This document shows, piece after piece, positions 1 through 11,497 of a stretch of 64,000 nucleotides of DNA. The stretch is from Yamagishiella unicocca (Eukaryota; Chlorophyta; Chlorophyceae; Chlamydomonadales; Volvocaceae): NCBI GenBank assembly GCA_003116995.1, contig BDSL01000065.1, forward strand, positions 281,001-345,000, in the 5' to 3' direction. The notes below the pieces were generated by a model, which saw only the letters and a program-made list of their open reading frames with translations, had not been told where the DNA came from and searched no databases. Position numbers and translations under genes: made by a program. Position 1 is the first letter of the stretch. Each line of letters starts with the position of its first letter.

Positions 1-100
1 TATGTGTGTATGTGTGTATGTGTGTATGTGTGTATGTGTGTTTTAAGTATGCTGAGCTGAGCCGCGAAGGAGACTGTGTATGTGTGTATGTGTGATAAAA
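1..100. repeat. TATG/TG microsatellite
   Basis: Simple tandem TATGTGTG units fill bases 1-40 and recur at about 74-92. They probably lie in an intron of the minus-strand beta-oxidation gene. The next coding exon of that gene is not recognisable here and must be beyond the left edge. Confidence 0.8.
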
Positions 101-332
101 GCCATGGCCGTGGGGATCATGGAGCATGGGAGACGTCCCGCCGAGAGCGCCGCGCCACGGTGTGTGGGCCACCCCGCCACTGCTGCTGACCTGACCTCCA
201 CCGCCACTGCTGCTCAGACACGGGCCCCCGGCCCCTGTCCCCACCCCCTCCCCCCCGCCCCACCCCCTCCCCCTCCCTCCGCTCCCTCTACTCCCTCTGC
301 TCCCTCGCCCCCCTGTCCCCCCCCTGCCCCAC

Positions 333-3300
333 CTGAAGGGCCCCATGGGCATGCCGAACTTGCCCGCCACGACTGCGTCCACCCGGTAGGGGTCCATGCC
401 CAGATCGGCCAGCATCACCGCAGACATGGTGTAGGGGAAGAACACCTGTGTATGGAAGGGGGGAGAAGGGGGGGGCATAAAGGACCGGCGAGGGGGGGCG
501 GTTCGGGGTTGCGGGTCCTGTTTCCCGTGGCACGCCCTCCTACCCCCTCCCGGGCCCCTCCTCGACCCCTCCCGGGCCCCTCCTCACCCGGTTGACGGCG
601 AACCCTGTGCAGTTGCCCACCACCACGGGGGTCTTCTTGATGCGGGCAGACAACGCCAGGGTGTCCAGCAGGGCCTGGGGGGCAGGGGAGGGGGGCGGGG
701 GGATTTCTCCATAGGGGCCGCACACCGCAAAATGTAACACCACACGACGACGACAACCCCCTCCTCCCCCCCGCCGTACAAACACACGCCTTCCCCCACC
801 ACCACACCCCTCGAACCCCCCACCACACCCTCCCTGGACCCACCTGCGCGCTGGTGCGGCTGGTGCGCACGATCTCGAGCAGCGGCATCACGTGTGCGGG
901 CGAGAAGAAGTGCGCCCCCAGCAGCCGGGGCGCCGACTTGGCTCCCCCGCCCTCCATCTTGGCTCCCACGAGGTCGATGTCGATCGTAGAGGTGTTGGTG
1001 GACAGAATAGCATCCGGGCGGCAGGCCTTCTCAAGGTCTGGGGGTTGATATGGGGGTGGGGGTGCGGGTTTTTTTAGAAGACCCGGTTACACGACATAGG
1101 AGACGGAGGACTGAAACTAGCTGGCAAAAAGGTTTCGGGAAAAGGTTTCGGGCAGCCATTTTGAGCGTACATGCCGGTTGATTACGTTGGAAACGGAACG
1201 AGAGTAGTAGCGGGGGAAAATGATGTTGTTACTAGCCGGCGGCCGCTTACTACCCACGCGGTCGAGGCATCAGAGGATAGCGCAGAAAAGCGTGTTTGAT
1301 TGATGAGACGAAACAATCGACAGCGAGTGGGGGTGACGAGGTGAGACGGGGCGTGCGCCACTCGCGACAAGGGCTGCTCCAGGGAGGGCCGGGAGTCAAC
1401 GTCAAATCTTCCCCTCCGCCCCTATACCCCCCTTCCCTACACCCCCATCCCGGTTCCTCCTCGTCAACACGTTTCCGCTCTTCCGCCCTTCGCCGCCACA
1501 ACGCTCGTTGCCGCAATGCAAAGGATGGGAGGGGGAGTTGTTGTGCGCGTCAGCAATGGTAGTACGACAGCACGTGGTCACGTGGTCCGTACCCGCGAAA
1601 ATGCGTTGCTTGATTCCGATGTCCTCGATGGCCGCCTCGATCACCATGTCCGCCGCCCCGAAACCAGAGTAGTCCAGAGTGCCCTTGACACGACTCAGAG
1701 CCTGGGCGGCAGCGTCAGCACTCATGGCGCCCTTCTTCACCTGGGGGGAGAAACAAGTCCAGGAGGAGGGGTTACAATAAAAGAACCGGGGGGGGGGGGA
1801 GAGTTGACAAGTGGTGATGGAGGTGAAGGGTCAGAGACGTGGATGCCTTGGCCTGAGGACTGCCTCTCAACGTCGAGTTACTAACTACTACTAATTACCG
1901 CAAAATCGACATACAACCTCCCCTTCTTTTCCGCTGCTAAAAGCGCTCTCCCTGCAAAAGAGACACACCCATTTTCCGTGGCGTTCCACGGCTGGCTTAT
2001 AAAAAACAACACGCGCCCCCTCCCTCGCACCCCCCTCCCCCCCCCCCGGGTCTTTCTCGAACCCTCCCCCCACTCTCCGCACCCTGCTCTGCAGGTTGGC
2101 CTTGATGCGTCCGATGCCCCCCTCCAGAAAGCCCTGGTTGACCTCCTTCAGGATCACGTCCACACCCGCCAGCACGAGCGCGGTTGCGATGCCGCTGCCC
2201 ATCAGTCCGCCGCCCAGCACCGCCACGCAGCGCATGGGGCGGGGCTTGAGACCTGGGCAGGGAAGACACGGCGGCAGGGAGAACACGGCGGCAGGGAGGG
2301 CAGGGCGGCAGGGAGGGCAGGGCGGTGAGGTAGGGGAGACAGGGCAACAGGGAAGATAGGGCCGCAGGAAGGGTGGCGAGGTGGTGGGGGCGACAAGGTA
2401 GCAGGGACAGGGCGGCAGGGAGGGCGGCAGCGAGGTGGGGGGGAGTGATGGCGGCTCATGGCAGCACACCGCCAGAGGGCCGCAGCCCCCACAGCGTAGA
2501 TTCGTATACACCAACTAATATACCCACCTGATCTGCGATGCGACACCCATGTTAAGTTAGCAGCCTGGCTAGCCATCTTCTGACTTCAGGACATCAGCAC
2601 CCCCATTACATAAGGCCCACAACCTCCTCTGTAGTACCAACCTCCCCAGCCTCGCCCGGGCTTCTGCCCCACATCAGCAACTCCTTACATAAGGCCCACA
2701 ACCTCCTCTGTAGTACCAACCTCCCCAGCCTCGCCCGGGCTTCTGCCCCACAACCCCAGGAACGTTTCCCTCCTCCTCCTACATCGTGTCCACGACTCTC
2801 CTCGCCATTTCCTCCCCCCCTTTCTCGGCTGCCCGCCCCCCTTCGGCTCTCCTAGCCAGTGCCGACCCACGGGTCATCCGCTCATACCCCTCCCCTCGCT
2901 CGCACTCACCCGGCACGTCCGTCACGCCCCGGACCTTCTTCGTGGACCGCTGCGCGAAGAAAATGTGCACCAGGGCCTTATGCGTGTCCAGGGAGGCCGC
3001 GGCGGCGAATGCGGCCCCCTCCGCCGCCAGCCCCGCGTCACCTCCGTGCTCGATGCCCGCCTGGATGGCATCCAGGCACAGCTGCGGGTGCCGCAGCCCC
3101 CGGGCCCGCCGGTTCGCCTCCGCGCGAGCCATGTCCACCATAGCCAGCGCCTCAGCCAGCGGGGGAAGCTTGTCTGAAGGGCGGGGCAGTGGGGTTTTGG
3201 GTTTTGGTGCGGCTGGGTTTTGGGTTTTGGGTTTTGGGGGTTTTGGGTTTTGGGGTTTGGGGTTTTGGTTGGGGTTTCGGTGCGGCTGGGTTTTAGGTTT

Positions 3301-5134
3301 TTGGCGCGAAGAAAAGAAATGTGCACCAGGGCCTTATGCGTGTCCAGGGACCCCTGGGCACGGGTAGCTAGCAGCGCCCCAGCGCCCAAGCCACGATCCC
3401 TCCCTTCCCCCCCTCCGTTTCCTACGTCGTGTAACCGGGTCTTCTCGCTCCCCCCCCCCCGTCCGCCTCACCCGTGCGGTACAGCGAGTACATCCGCGGC
3501 TTCCTGCCCTCCGCAATGTCCAGCGCCAGAGCCTTGGCGGCCGACAACAGCTGGTCGGCGGGGGCCAGGGCGTCCACCAGACCCAGCTTCACACCGGCCT
3601 GGGGGCAAGAGGGGGGGGTAGCGTAGGAACACGTGTCGGGTGGGTTGCAAGGAACACGTGTTGGGTGGGTGGGTGGGTGGTTGTGTGTCGGATCGACGCG
3701 CAGTTTGGGTCGGTGCGTTTCAACATGGTTCCACCCGTGTTGAGGCACGCGACGAGGGGAGGGGGCCGGCAGGCAGCACCCGCCCTCCTCCCCTCCGACG
3801 TGGGGCTCCTGGCCACGCACCTGCCGGAGCTGCAGCTCAAGGAGCGGGCGATGGAGGTGGTGCAGGTGCGACCGCTAACACCCTCTGCGACCCCTAACAG
3901 CGAGCGGCCGCCTGCTCACCTCCGCCTTGATGGGTGCGCTCGTGAGCATCATCTCCGCCGCCTTGGCCAGCCCCACCAGGCGAGGCAGCCGCTGGGTGCC
4001 TCCGAAACCAGGCAGGATGCCCAGCTGCAGCTCGGGGAGGCCCAGCTTGGTGCCGGGGACCGCCACCCTGGGTGTGGGGGGGGTATGAACGGGGTTTTAT
4101 GAGTGGGGGTTGACTATTGTGTGACGGTTTTTGGCGGCTGAGAAGGGCCGATCGCCACATACTGCACACTAAATCGCGGCTGCACTGCATTCATTCCATC
4201 CTACTTTGCAGATCCTGGGTGCGGGAGCTTATTTTGCCTGCTCAGCAAGCCCGATTTATCCTCCTTCCGAAACCACGACTCGCCAGAAATCAGGTAATCA
4301 CACCAGACGGCTCGGGTGGTTCCAACGGCCCGCACCTGGCGTTACACCCCATAGCCACCTCCAGGCCGCCGCCCAGAGCGACCCCCTGTACGGCAGCCAC
4401 GGTGGGCTTGGGCCCGCCTTCCAGCACATCGCAGATGGCCTCATTGATCTTGTTATCGATGCCGCCGCCCGAGCCGGCCGAGGGGTTCTGGAACTGGTTG
4501 ATGTCGAAGCCAGCGCAAAAGTTACCGTTGGCGCCGGTTAGGACGATGGCGCGAACGGCGGGATCGGCATGCGCGCGGCGCAGCTGCTCGAAGAGGGAGC
4601 GGAGGACTGCGGCAGCAACCCAAAAGAGTGGGGAGGGGGGGTGGGAAAGGTTGGCGAAGGTTGGCGGGTCGTGGTGGGGTGAGGTGTAGGGAAGTGGAAG
4701 GTGGAGGGGTAGGGAGGGAGAGCAAAGGGCGAAGAGCGCGCGGCGACTCGCGCTGGAGGGGGGGCGGACGTAACGATATCCGTCTATAGGCCAATTCGTG
4801 ATCCGCTCCTGGTTGTGGATAATGTCTTAGGTTCTGCCATGCGCTCCATGGACTGAAAAGGGAAGGCGTGTCGCAGTCTTTGCAGTTAATGCTGTCACTC
4901 CTTTTGGCCCGCCGACAGGTTCTACATGCATGCCCGTCAGATTGCCAGCCCCCAAATAAATGCATCAACTGCGCCCGAGCGCCAAGACAGCGTCCTCCAG
5001 CTCCCGGCGCGTTGCGTCCCCGCTGCTGGGCACTCACGCAGCGGGTGCAGAGCGTTGAGCGGTGGAAAGTTTAGCGTGATGACCGCCACGCCACCCTCCA
5101 CACGATACTGCGCTTCAGGCTGCTTGGACGCCAT
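333..5134 (-). CDS. MFP2: Peroxisomal multifunctional protein (enoyl-CoA hydratase / 3-hydroxyacyl-CoA dehydrogenase), 3' end off window
   Basis: Catalyses the second and third steps of peroxisomal fatty-acid beta-oxidation: hydration of 2-enoyl-CoA, then NAD-dependent oxidation of 3-hydroxyacyl-CoA. Ten exons join in frame: 5134-5038, 4606-4336, 4067-3920, 3598-3472, 3173-2910, 2252-2083, 1740-1593, 1037-844, 674-588, 445-333. They give about 539 codons of the roughly 720 usual for plant MFPs. The start is the ATG of [20 protein letters not shown]. The hydratase half shows [19 protein letters not shown] and [18 protein letters not shown], with both catalytic Glu residues present. The dehydrogenase half shows a Rossmann GGGLMGSG loop, the NTSTI serine, GAHFFSPAH with the catalytic His, and [10 protein letters not shown]. 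The last visible exon ends in MPMGPFR, so the C-terminal dimerisation domain and any peroxisomal targeting signal lie off the left edge. The gene is head-to-head with an ACX4-type oxidase. Gene identity is firm; exact splice sites are inferred from GT-AG, phase and family alignment recalled from knowledge. Confidence 0.93.
2608..2752. repeat. Tandem duplication (~72 bp x2) in MFP intron
   Basis: The stretch containing 'cataaggcccacaacctcct' and 'cgcccgggcttctgcccca' occurs twice in succession in the intron between the exons ending at 2910 and starting at 2252. It is non-coding. Confidence 0.75.
3190..3301. repeat. Telomere-like TTTTGGG/TTTTGGGG tract in MFP intron 4
   Basis: About 110 bases of irregular GGGTTTTGGGTTTTGGGG units interspersed with GTGCGGCTG. 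They resemble degenerate volvocine telomere repeats (TTTTAGGG) or a simple G/T repeat. The tract lies between coding exons, so it is not a chromosome end. Confidence 0.7.
3303..3349. pseudogene. Duplicated fragment of MFP exon 5 inside the adjacent intron
   Basis: The plus-strand block starting 'gcgcgaagaaaagaaatgtg' and running through 'ccttatgcgtgtccaggga' nearly repeats the exon 5 segment at about 2953-2992, which encodes [14 protein letters not shown] on the minus strand. It has a 3-4 base insertion that breaks the frame. It looks like a small local exon-fragment duplication and is not expected to be coding. Confidence 0.7.
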
Positions 5135-5861
5135 GTTGGCGTTGCGCTGAGAGAAAGGCTAAAAAGCGGCGGAAATTGCTTTTAAGCGGGAGGCGAAGGC
5201 TGCTACAAGGGCGATGCGCAAACGTATTGGGTAAAAAGCAATGGGTTATGGCCAAATCGTGCGGTTTGTTGCTCTTAACTAAGGGCTTCCCGAGACCCTC
5301 GTCGGTTTGTGTCCGCGTCCAGCTCAGCACGAACCGTTGCAGTCGGAAACGGCTAAGCTCCGAGGCGTGTTAGGCACCACAACAGGTCATTTTTTCAACG
5401 TTTGTCACAGACAACACAATTTTGCATACTCCACCTGCAAAGCTCTCGCATAGGATTATTTTCGCGGTCACCGGAAGCCCCGAGACCTCCAGCCAGCTAC
5501 TTCGCTACCCTGACCGTATTCAGCTAGACAAAGTTTCAAAGATGGCTTCTGAGCCCATCAATTCTGCGCAGAGTCGCCTCGGCGTCCTTGCACAGCATCT
5601 AGCTCCCATGGAACGTGAGCGCGTGAGGCTGTTGTGTGGCGCAACAAGGGCGCCGCATGAAAGGCAAAATGCACACGCGTATAGGGTCCTGCGCTCGGGG
5701 CTGGAGCATATCATGGTGACGCGGCACCCTACCAACCTTGTACCGGCGGTGGACCAGCACCCACCAGCCTTTCGCCGCTCTGTTACCTCTCCCCCGCGAC
5801 AAAAAACATCGCACAAATACACAAAGACACTGTCCCACGAACTGCCCGTGCAGCCGGTGAC
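5135..5861. promoter_or_regulatory. Shared 5' region between divergent MFP and ACX4 genes
   Basis: This 727-base interval separates the start codons of two divergently transcribed beta-oxidation genes, so it must hold both promoters and 5' UTRs. No clear TATA box was recognised. An open frame over 5422-5868 is in a different phase from the ACX4 start and has no family similarity that I recognise. Co-regulation is inferred from arrangement and shared pathway, not seen. Confidence 0.6.
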
Positions 5862-8800
5862 ATGCTGACTCAGCAGTTGACGTCGTCCTCGTCATCCTAC
5901 TCACGCGGCGGGTACGACTCGACCTTCCCCCAGGTACTGCTAGGCGTCAGAAGCGTGGAAATGGGAGGAAAGGGGTGTGCGAGGCTAAGACGACCCGGGG
6001 GGTTACAGGAAAGACGACCCGGGGCGGGGAGGAGGGGGTAATGGGACGGGCGGGATGCCGAGCTAAGCAGATTGAGGTGGTGGTCATGGGACGGGCGGGA
6101 TGCGGGGCTTAGAAGATGCGGAGGGGGAAATGGGATGTGCGGGAAACAGGATCATGTGTGGGGCGAGTGACGGGGGTCGTTGCGCTTGTGCTGGCTGTAC
6201 TCCCTCTGTGATCCCGTCACCGTCATTTGCACATACACAGCCACATGGAATCCCCCGTCACACGTGTTGGGCCCCCCCCTAAGCGTCTGAACTCCTGCCC
6301 CTGCTCCGGCCTCCAACCAGGCTTTCAGTTTCCCTCCATCCCTCGTTGGCCAAACACGCAGTTTTGCACTTCCCCCGCCCCCCTCAGGCCACCACCTCTG
6401 CTGCCTTCCCCCCCGCCGTTCACGACCTGCTGGCGCTGGAGGGGCTGCTGACCCCCGAGGAGCGCCAGCTGCGGGACAGAGTGCGCACCCACATGGTGGG
6501 TGCGTGGCCGCGCGTGTTCAACTAACGCTTAGCCGCGAAACTCCAACGCGTGTGTGTTTCACTGACTTGCTGTGTTTTACTGGCTTGCTGTGTTTCATTG
6601 ACTCGCTGTGTTTTACTGGCTTGCTGTGTTCTACTGGCTTGCTGTGTTCCACTGACTTGCTGCACCGCTGAGCGGCCGAGCCTGCGTGTTGTGGGTACGG
6701 TGTGGCTGTGTGGGTGGTTGGAATCATGGACCACGCCGCCCCAGCGCAGGAGGGGGTGTGTCTGGGTACGACGACGCCCGCTCTACGTCCTACCAAACCC
6801 TAAACCCTAAACTCATCCTTGCTCCCGCGCGGGCTGCAAACCCAAATCAATCGCCGCCGCACCCAAACCCACGCAGGAGACCTACGTAGCCCCCGTGATT
6901 GCGGACTACTGGGAGAAAGCCGAGTTCCCCTACCCGCTGGTGCCTGGCTTCGCGGCGCTGGGGCTGGCTGGGGGGCCCATCAAGGGATACGGCTGCCCGG
7001 TGGGTGGGTGGGGGGCGGCGAGGAGATCCGGTTAGGGGGGGGGTGCGGGGTGGGTTTCGGCCGGTTAAACCGCTGAATTGGCAGAGGACATGCATTACTG
7101 GCTTGGGGGGGGATTGGCATTACCACCTGGGGCGAGTAGTAGGGGGACTGAGGACGGGGGTCTTGGGCATCGCCCAAGGGGACGCTCTCCAAGGCGGGTG
7201 GGAGGACCGAGGGTTGCGGCTGCGGGAGTAACCCTAGGGAGGATTCCGGCCACGGACCTTACGGTCTGGCGGTTGCGACACAGCGCCGATGAGAGCCCCC
7301 ACCCGAAGGAACCCTAGGCAACGAACCCGTCCTCCCGAATTGCACGCGCCATCCCCTCGTCCCGCTTCTCCCCAACATCAACAAAACCACCGCAACCACC
7401 TTGCGCGGCACGCAGGGCCTGTCCATCATGGCCAACGGTATGGCGGTTGTGGAGGTTGCCCGTGTGGACGCCTCGATGAGCACCTTCCTGCTGGTGCACT
7501 CGCACCTGGCCATGCTGACGATCGGGCTGCTGGTGGGTGGCGGTTGGCGGTTGGTGGTTGGGTTGTTGTCTGCGGGACCAACGACGTGTGTGTGGTCGCC
7601 ATTTTGGGGCCCCCGTGCGCGGTTTACAGACCGTCCCACCAGATCGCAAGCCAGGGGGAAAGCAAAAACGTGGTTGTTCACCCGCCTCTCCCTTTACCTG
7701 AAGATGCGCACCAGGTGGCGCACGTGGTTTACATATCCGCACGAGTCAGTTATGTCCAGAGTGTGTCAGTTACGACAGTTGATGACCTCGGTAGCTAGTT
7801 GGCTCGTCCACCGGCTCACTCGCTGGAATAAAACAATTCGATTACTGCTGCCGCTGCCGCCGGCCCCGCTGCTGCTGCAGGGCTCCGAGGAGCAGAAGCA
7901 GGAGCTGCTGCCGCGGATGGCCAAGTTCGAGGTAGGCCCCGAGGGACGCAGGGGCGGGAGCCGCAGCTCCGTCCAAGGGGTTGCACCACCACCACTGTTC
8001 GAGTCCCTTTAGGTTGTCACCTTGCCACTTTGCTTCCGGCGCACCTACTCTACCCCCGACTCAGCAGCGCCTCCGCTCCGTCTCCTTGCCGCGCCTCTCC
8101 GCTGGACCACCACCTTCACCGCCCTCGGTTGGTCGGCTGTGGATTCGCGGACTCTCTTGTTAAACCCCCGACTCGACACCCCCCCCGCATCCCCGTCGAG
8201 TAACCGGGTCTTTTTGCAACCCCCTCCTCCCCTCTTATCAAACCCCCCTTCCTCCCCCCCTTGCCCCTCCCCCCCTCCCCCCCCCCCAGCTGGTGGGCTG
8301 CTGGGCCCTCACGGAGCCGTCCAACGGCAGTGACGCCTCGTCGCTCACCACCTCGGCCACCAAGGTCCCAGGTGGGTCCGCACCGACCCGTGGGTCTTGC
8401 ACCCTTCCCCTCGCCCCCGCAGCCCGGCATTGCCCTCCGCGCGCACCGCCGGTTACCGACCCTTGGGTCTTGCTTCGCCACCCGCGGCCCAATCTCAGGC
8501 GGCTGGATGATCAACGGCTACAAGCGGTGGATCGGCAACGGCACCTGGGCGGATGTGACGGTGGTGTGGGCCCGGAACAACCAGGACGGCCAGGTGGGGG
8601 CACGGAGGGGGGAGCGGAAGGGGGCAGGGAGGGGGGGCGGTAGGGTTCAGGGAGGGGGGAGCGGAAGGGGGGAGCGGGAGGGGGCAGGGAGGGGGGGAGC
8701 AGAAAGGGGGAGGGGAGGGTACCGCATGCCAATCGTCGCTGTCGAGGGTTGGCGCAGTTCGCAGACAGGCGGCTCGTGTACCCCGGTTTCGTGCCTCGCT

Positions 8801-10837
8801 GCCGCCCCGTGTCTTTCCATGACTCGATACTGGGATGCAAGGGGGGGCCACCGGCCCAATCTAGACACCAACATAGAAACCACTCCGTGCTGCTGTTCCT
8901 CCCCCATACGGCCCCCCCCGGCGTCTGTTCTAAACGGGTTTTTTCGGGCATCCACGGGTCTTCCTCGAACCCCCCCGGCGCAGGTCAACGCCTTCATCGT
9001 GCGCAAGGGCAACCCCGGGCTGCGCACCAGCAAGATCGAAAACAAGATCGCCCTGCGCTGCGTCCAGAACGCCGACATGGCCTTCTCGCAGTGCTTCGTG
9101 CCGGACTCGGCCCGGCTGCCCGGGGTCGGCAGCTTCGGAGACACTAACAAGGTGGGCCGGGGTATGGGGCGGGGGTGGGATGAGTGGGAGGGTGGGGGCA
9201 GGCGGAGCAGAGTGGTTTGGAGGTGGGTTAGAGGTGGGGACAGGACGGGGCAGCGGAGGGCAGGTAGGAGAGAGTTGGGGAGCAATTCACATACGTGGGC
9301 GGCAGGCTCACTTGTTGCGACACCCCCTGTCCTCGGAAACCTAAAACCCTCTCTCCCCCTTCTCTCCCCCCGGACACGGGTTTTCCTTGCTGCAATCCCC
9401 CCGCTGCTGCAGGTCTTAGCCATCAGCCGCATCATGGTGGCCTGGCAGCCCGTGGGTCTGTCTGTCGGAGTGTACGACATGTGCTGCAGGTGAGTCACCG
9501 GCGCTCCAACCATGTTGCGATGTCTTCTCAGCGCCCGGGCGCACCCGCTCGTCCCGAACGACCACCGATTCAAGAGGCTTCACACGCATCGTTGCTCATC
9601 CCCACCTCCCCTCCTTTCCTTTCCTACTTTCCCTTCATCGGTTCACCGGTTCCCTCCGTCTCTCTCTCTCTGGGCCACCTCGCCACACCCACTCTTCAGC
9701 TCACTCGCGCCAAACACCCCTCTCTTCGCCCCACGTGTTCCTACGTCGTGTAACCCGCCCCCCTCCCCTCCCGGGCCGGTACCAGCTACACCTCCCACGT
9801 CGAGTAACCTCTTCTTTTCCGTACGGTCTGTATGCCACCCCCCGGGCAGGTACCTGACGGAGCGCAAGCAGTTCAACGCCTCCCTGGGCAGCTTCCAGCT
9901 GGTGCAGGAGAAGCTGGCGCGCATGGGAGGCAACATCCAGGTGTGGACGGACGCTGACGTGGCACCTAGCGTGGGATAAAGGGGACAGGGATCGCGGAGC
10001 AAGGGAAAAAGGGGGGAAGGCCGAACCCTGGGGGGTGGCGCACTTGAGGTCCCTAGTTGCCCATGCGCCCGTCCCAGTCTGCTCCGAAACCCCGCCCCTG
10101 CCGCTCCCCTCGCGCCCACCCCCCCAGGCCATGTGGCTTGCTTGCTGGCGGCTGAGCAAGCTGTACGAGGAGGGCAGGATGACGCACGAGCAGGTGGGTT
10201 GCTGGGTTGCGTGGCGGCCGGGTTGCTGGGTGGGCGAGCGGGCAAACATGTTGGTCGGTCGGTTTCCTCGGGGCCACCGCGATAATTCCGAAACCACCGC
10301 TAACCCCACCCCGCCCCGCTCCTGGCTCGTCCCGCAGGCGTCCCTGGTGAAGGCCTGGAGCAGCGCCCGGGGACGCGAGGTGATGGCGCTGGGCCGCGAG
10401 CTGCTGGGCGGCAACGGCATCCTGGCGCACTTCCACGTAGCTAAGGTGGGCGGTCGAGCCGGCTGGGGGGGGGGCTAGCTGACAGGCGGGAGCCCGGACA
10501 GACAGGAGGAAGGGGGATGCGCGCTTCCGCGTTTGGGGTAACCGAACTAGCCTTGAAGACGCTGTGTATAGCTGCTCCACCCGAGCGGTGCGGCCCCCGA
10601 GCCCCGGACCCACGTGCCGTACCCCCCTCCCTCCTTGTCGTACCGGTGCCATGCCATAAGGCCTTTTGCGACCTGGAGGCCATCTACACGTACGAGGGCA
10701 CGTACGAGGTCAACGTGCTGGTGGCCGGCCGCCGCATCACGGGCGTGTCGGCGATCCGGCCCGCCTCGCCGCCCAAGCAGCAGGGGGCGAAGCGGACGAG
10801 CAAGAAGGCCGGAGAGGGCGAGGCGGAGCGCAAGTAG
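5862..10837 (+). CDS. ACX4: Acyl-CoA oxidase 4-type (short-chain acyl-CoA oxidase)
   Basis: FAD enzyme of the acyl-CoA dehydrogenase superfamily that starts peroxisomal short-chain beta-oxidation by making trans-2-enoyl-CoA. Thirteen exons join in frame: 5862-5933, 6388-6495, 6877-6999, 7416-7532, 7881-7931, 8290-8371, 8499-8593, 8984-9151, 9413-9489, 9850-9940, 10128-10193, 10338-10445, 10661-10837. The product is 444 aa (Arabidopsis ACX4 is about 436). Diagnostic stretches in order: [112 protein letters not shown] and [16 protein letters not shown], the last carrying the catalytic Glu. The junction [12 protein letters not shown] supports the first exon and the ATG at 5862. The related glutaryl-CoA dehydrogenase is less likely because the [14 protein letters not shown] region matches ACX4. 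The predicted C-terminus ends AERK, without a canonical SRL/SKL-type PTS1. Confidence 0.93.
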
Positions 10838-11497
10838 ACGGCCGGCAGGACGGGGTGCGCAGTTGTACAGTCCAGCGCAGAGCAGCTCTCGGCCTTGGTC
10901 TGCTGGCGGTGGCGGTTTGCATCGCGCTGGGTTTTATGGGTGGTTGTTGCGTCGGTGAGGCGACTCAGGGCGATGGTGGTGCCGACGTGGTGATTGTGGC
11001 GGTGCTATCGAGGTGTGCGCGTCGAGTTGGGTGCTTGAGTCTCGTAGTACAGGACGGCAGGGTCCGATGGCTCGTTTTTTCATACAGCCCGCGGTTCTGG
11101 TCACCTGTATATGTAGTCTTCGTTTCTTCCACGGCTTAGCCCAACAGTCTGGGGACAGGGTTACCTACCGTACCGGAATCGATATTGTACCGGTAGTTGT
11201 GTCTCCTGTGGTATCACTTTTGTGCCGGTGTTGGTCTGCGCAAATAGCGACGCTGCAAGGCCACTTGCTGATTGTGAGGCGCATGGTGGTGCCCTGTCGG
11301 GATGCACAATTGCGCCAAGTGGATGCCGTACTGCTGACCAAAAACTGAATTTTGCCAGACACGCATTTTGTCTGTACATTTTACATTATTGGAAACGTTC
11401 TTGACACGATATGACCTTGAACCGTTCATTCTACATCCGTGGGCTCCACGGGCCACGCCGACCTCTGTAAACTAGTACTGGCTAGGATCCCAGGAAA
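10838..11497. other. Intergenic: ACX4 3' UTR and THO1 upstream region
   Basis: No coding signal was recognised. A TGTAA pentamer at 11466-11470, the usual green-algal poly(A) signal, is the only clear candidate for ACX4 and lies just 28 bases before the proposed THO1 start. The two transcription units are therefore packed very tightly or the signal is fortuitous. Confidence 0.5.

Noticed and set aside
5422..5868. 148-codon frame upstream of ACX4 as a separate gene or N-terminal extension
   Set aside because: It is in a different phase from the ACX4 first exon and has no family resemblance. The [12 protein letters not shown] junction supports the ATG at 5862.
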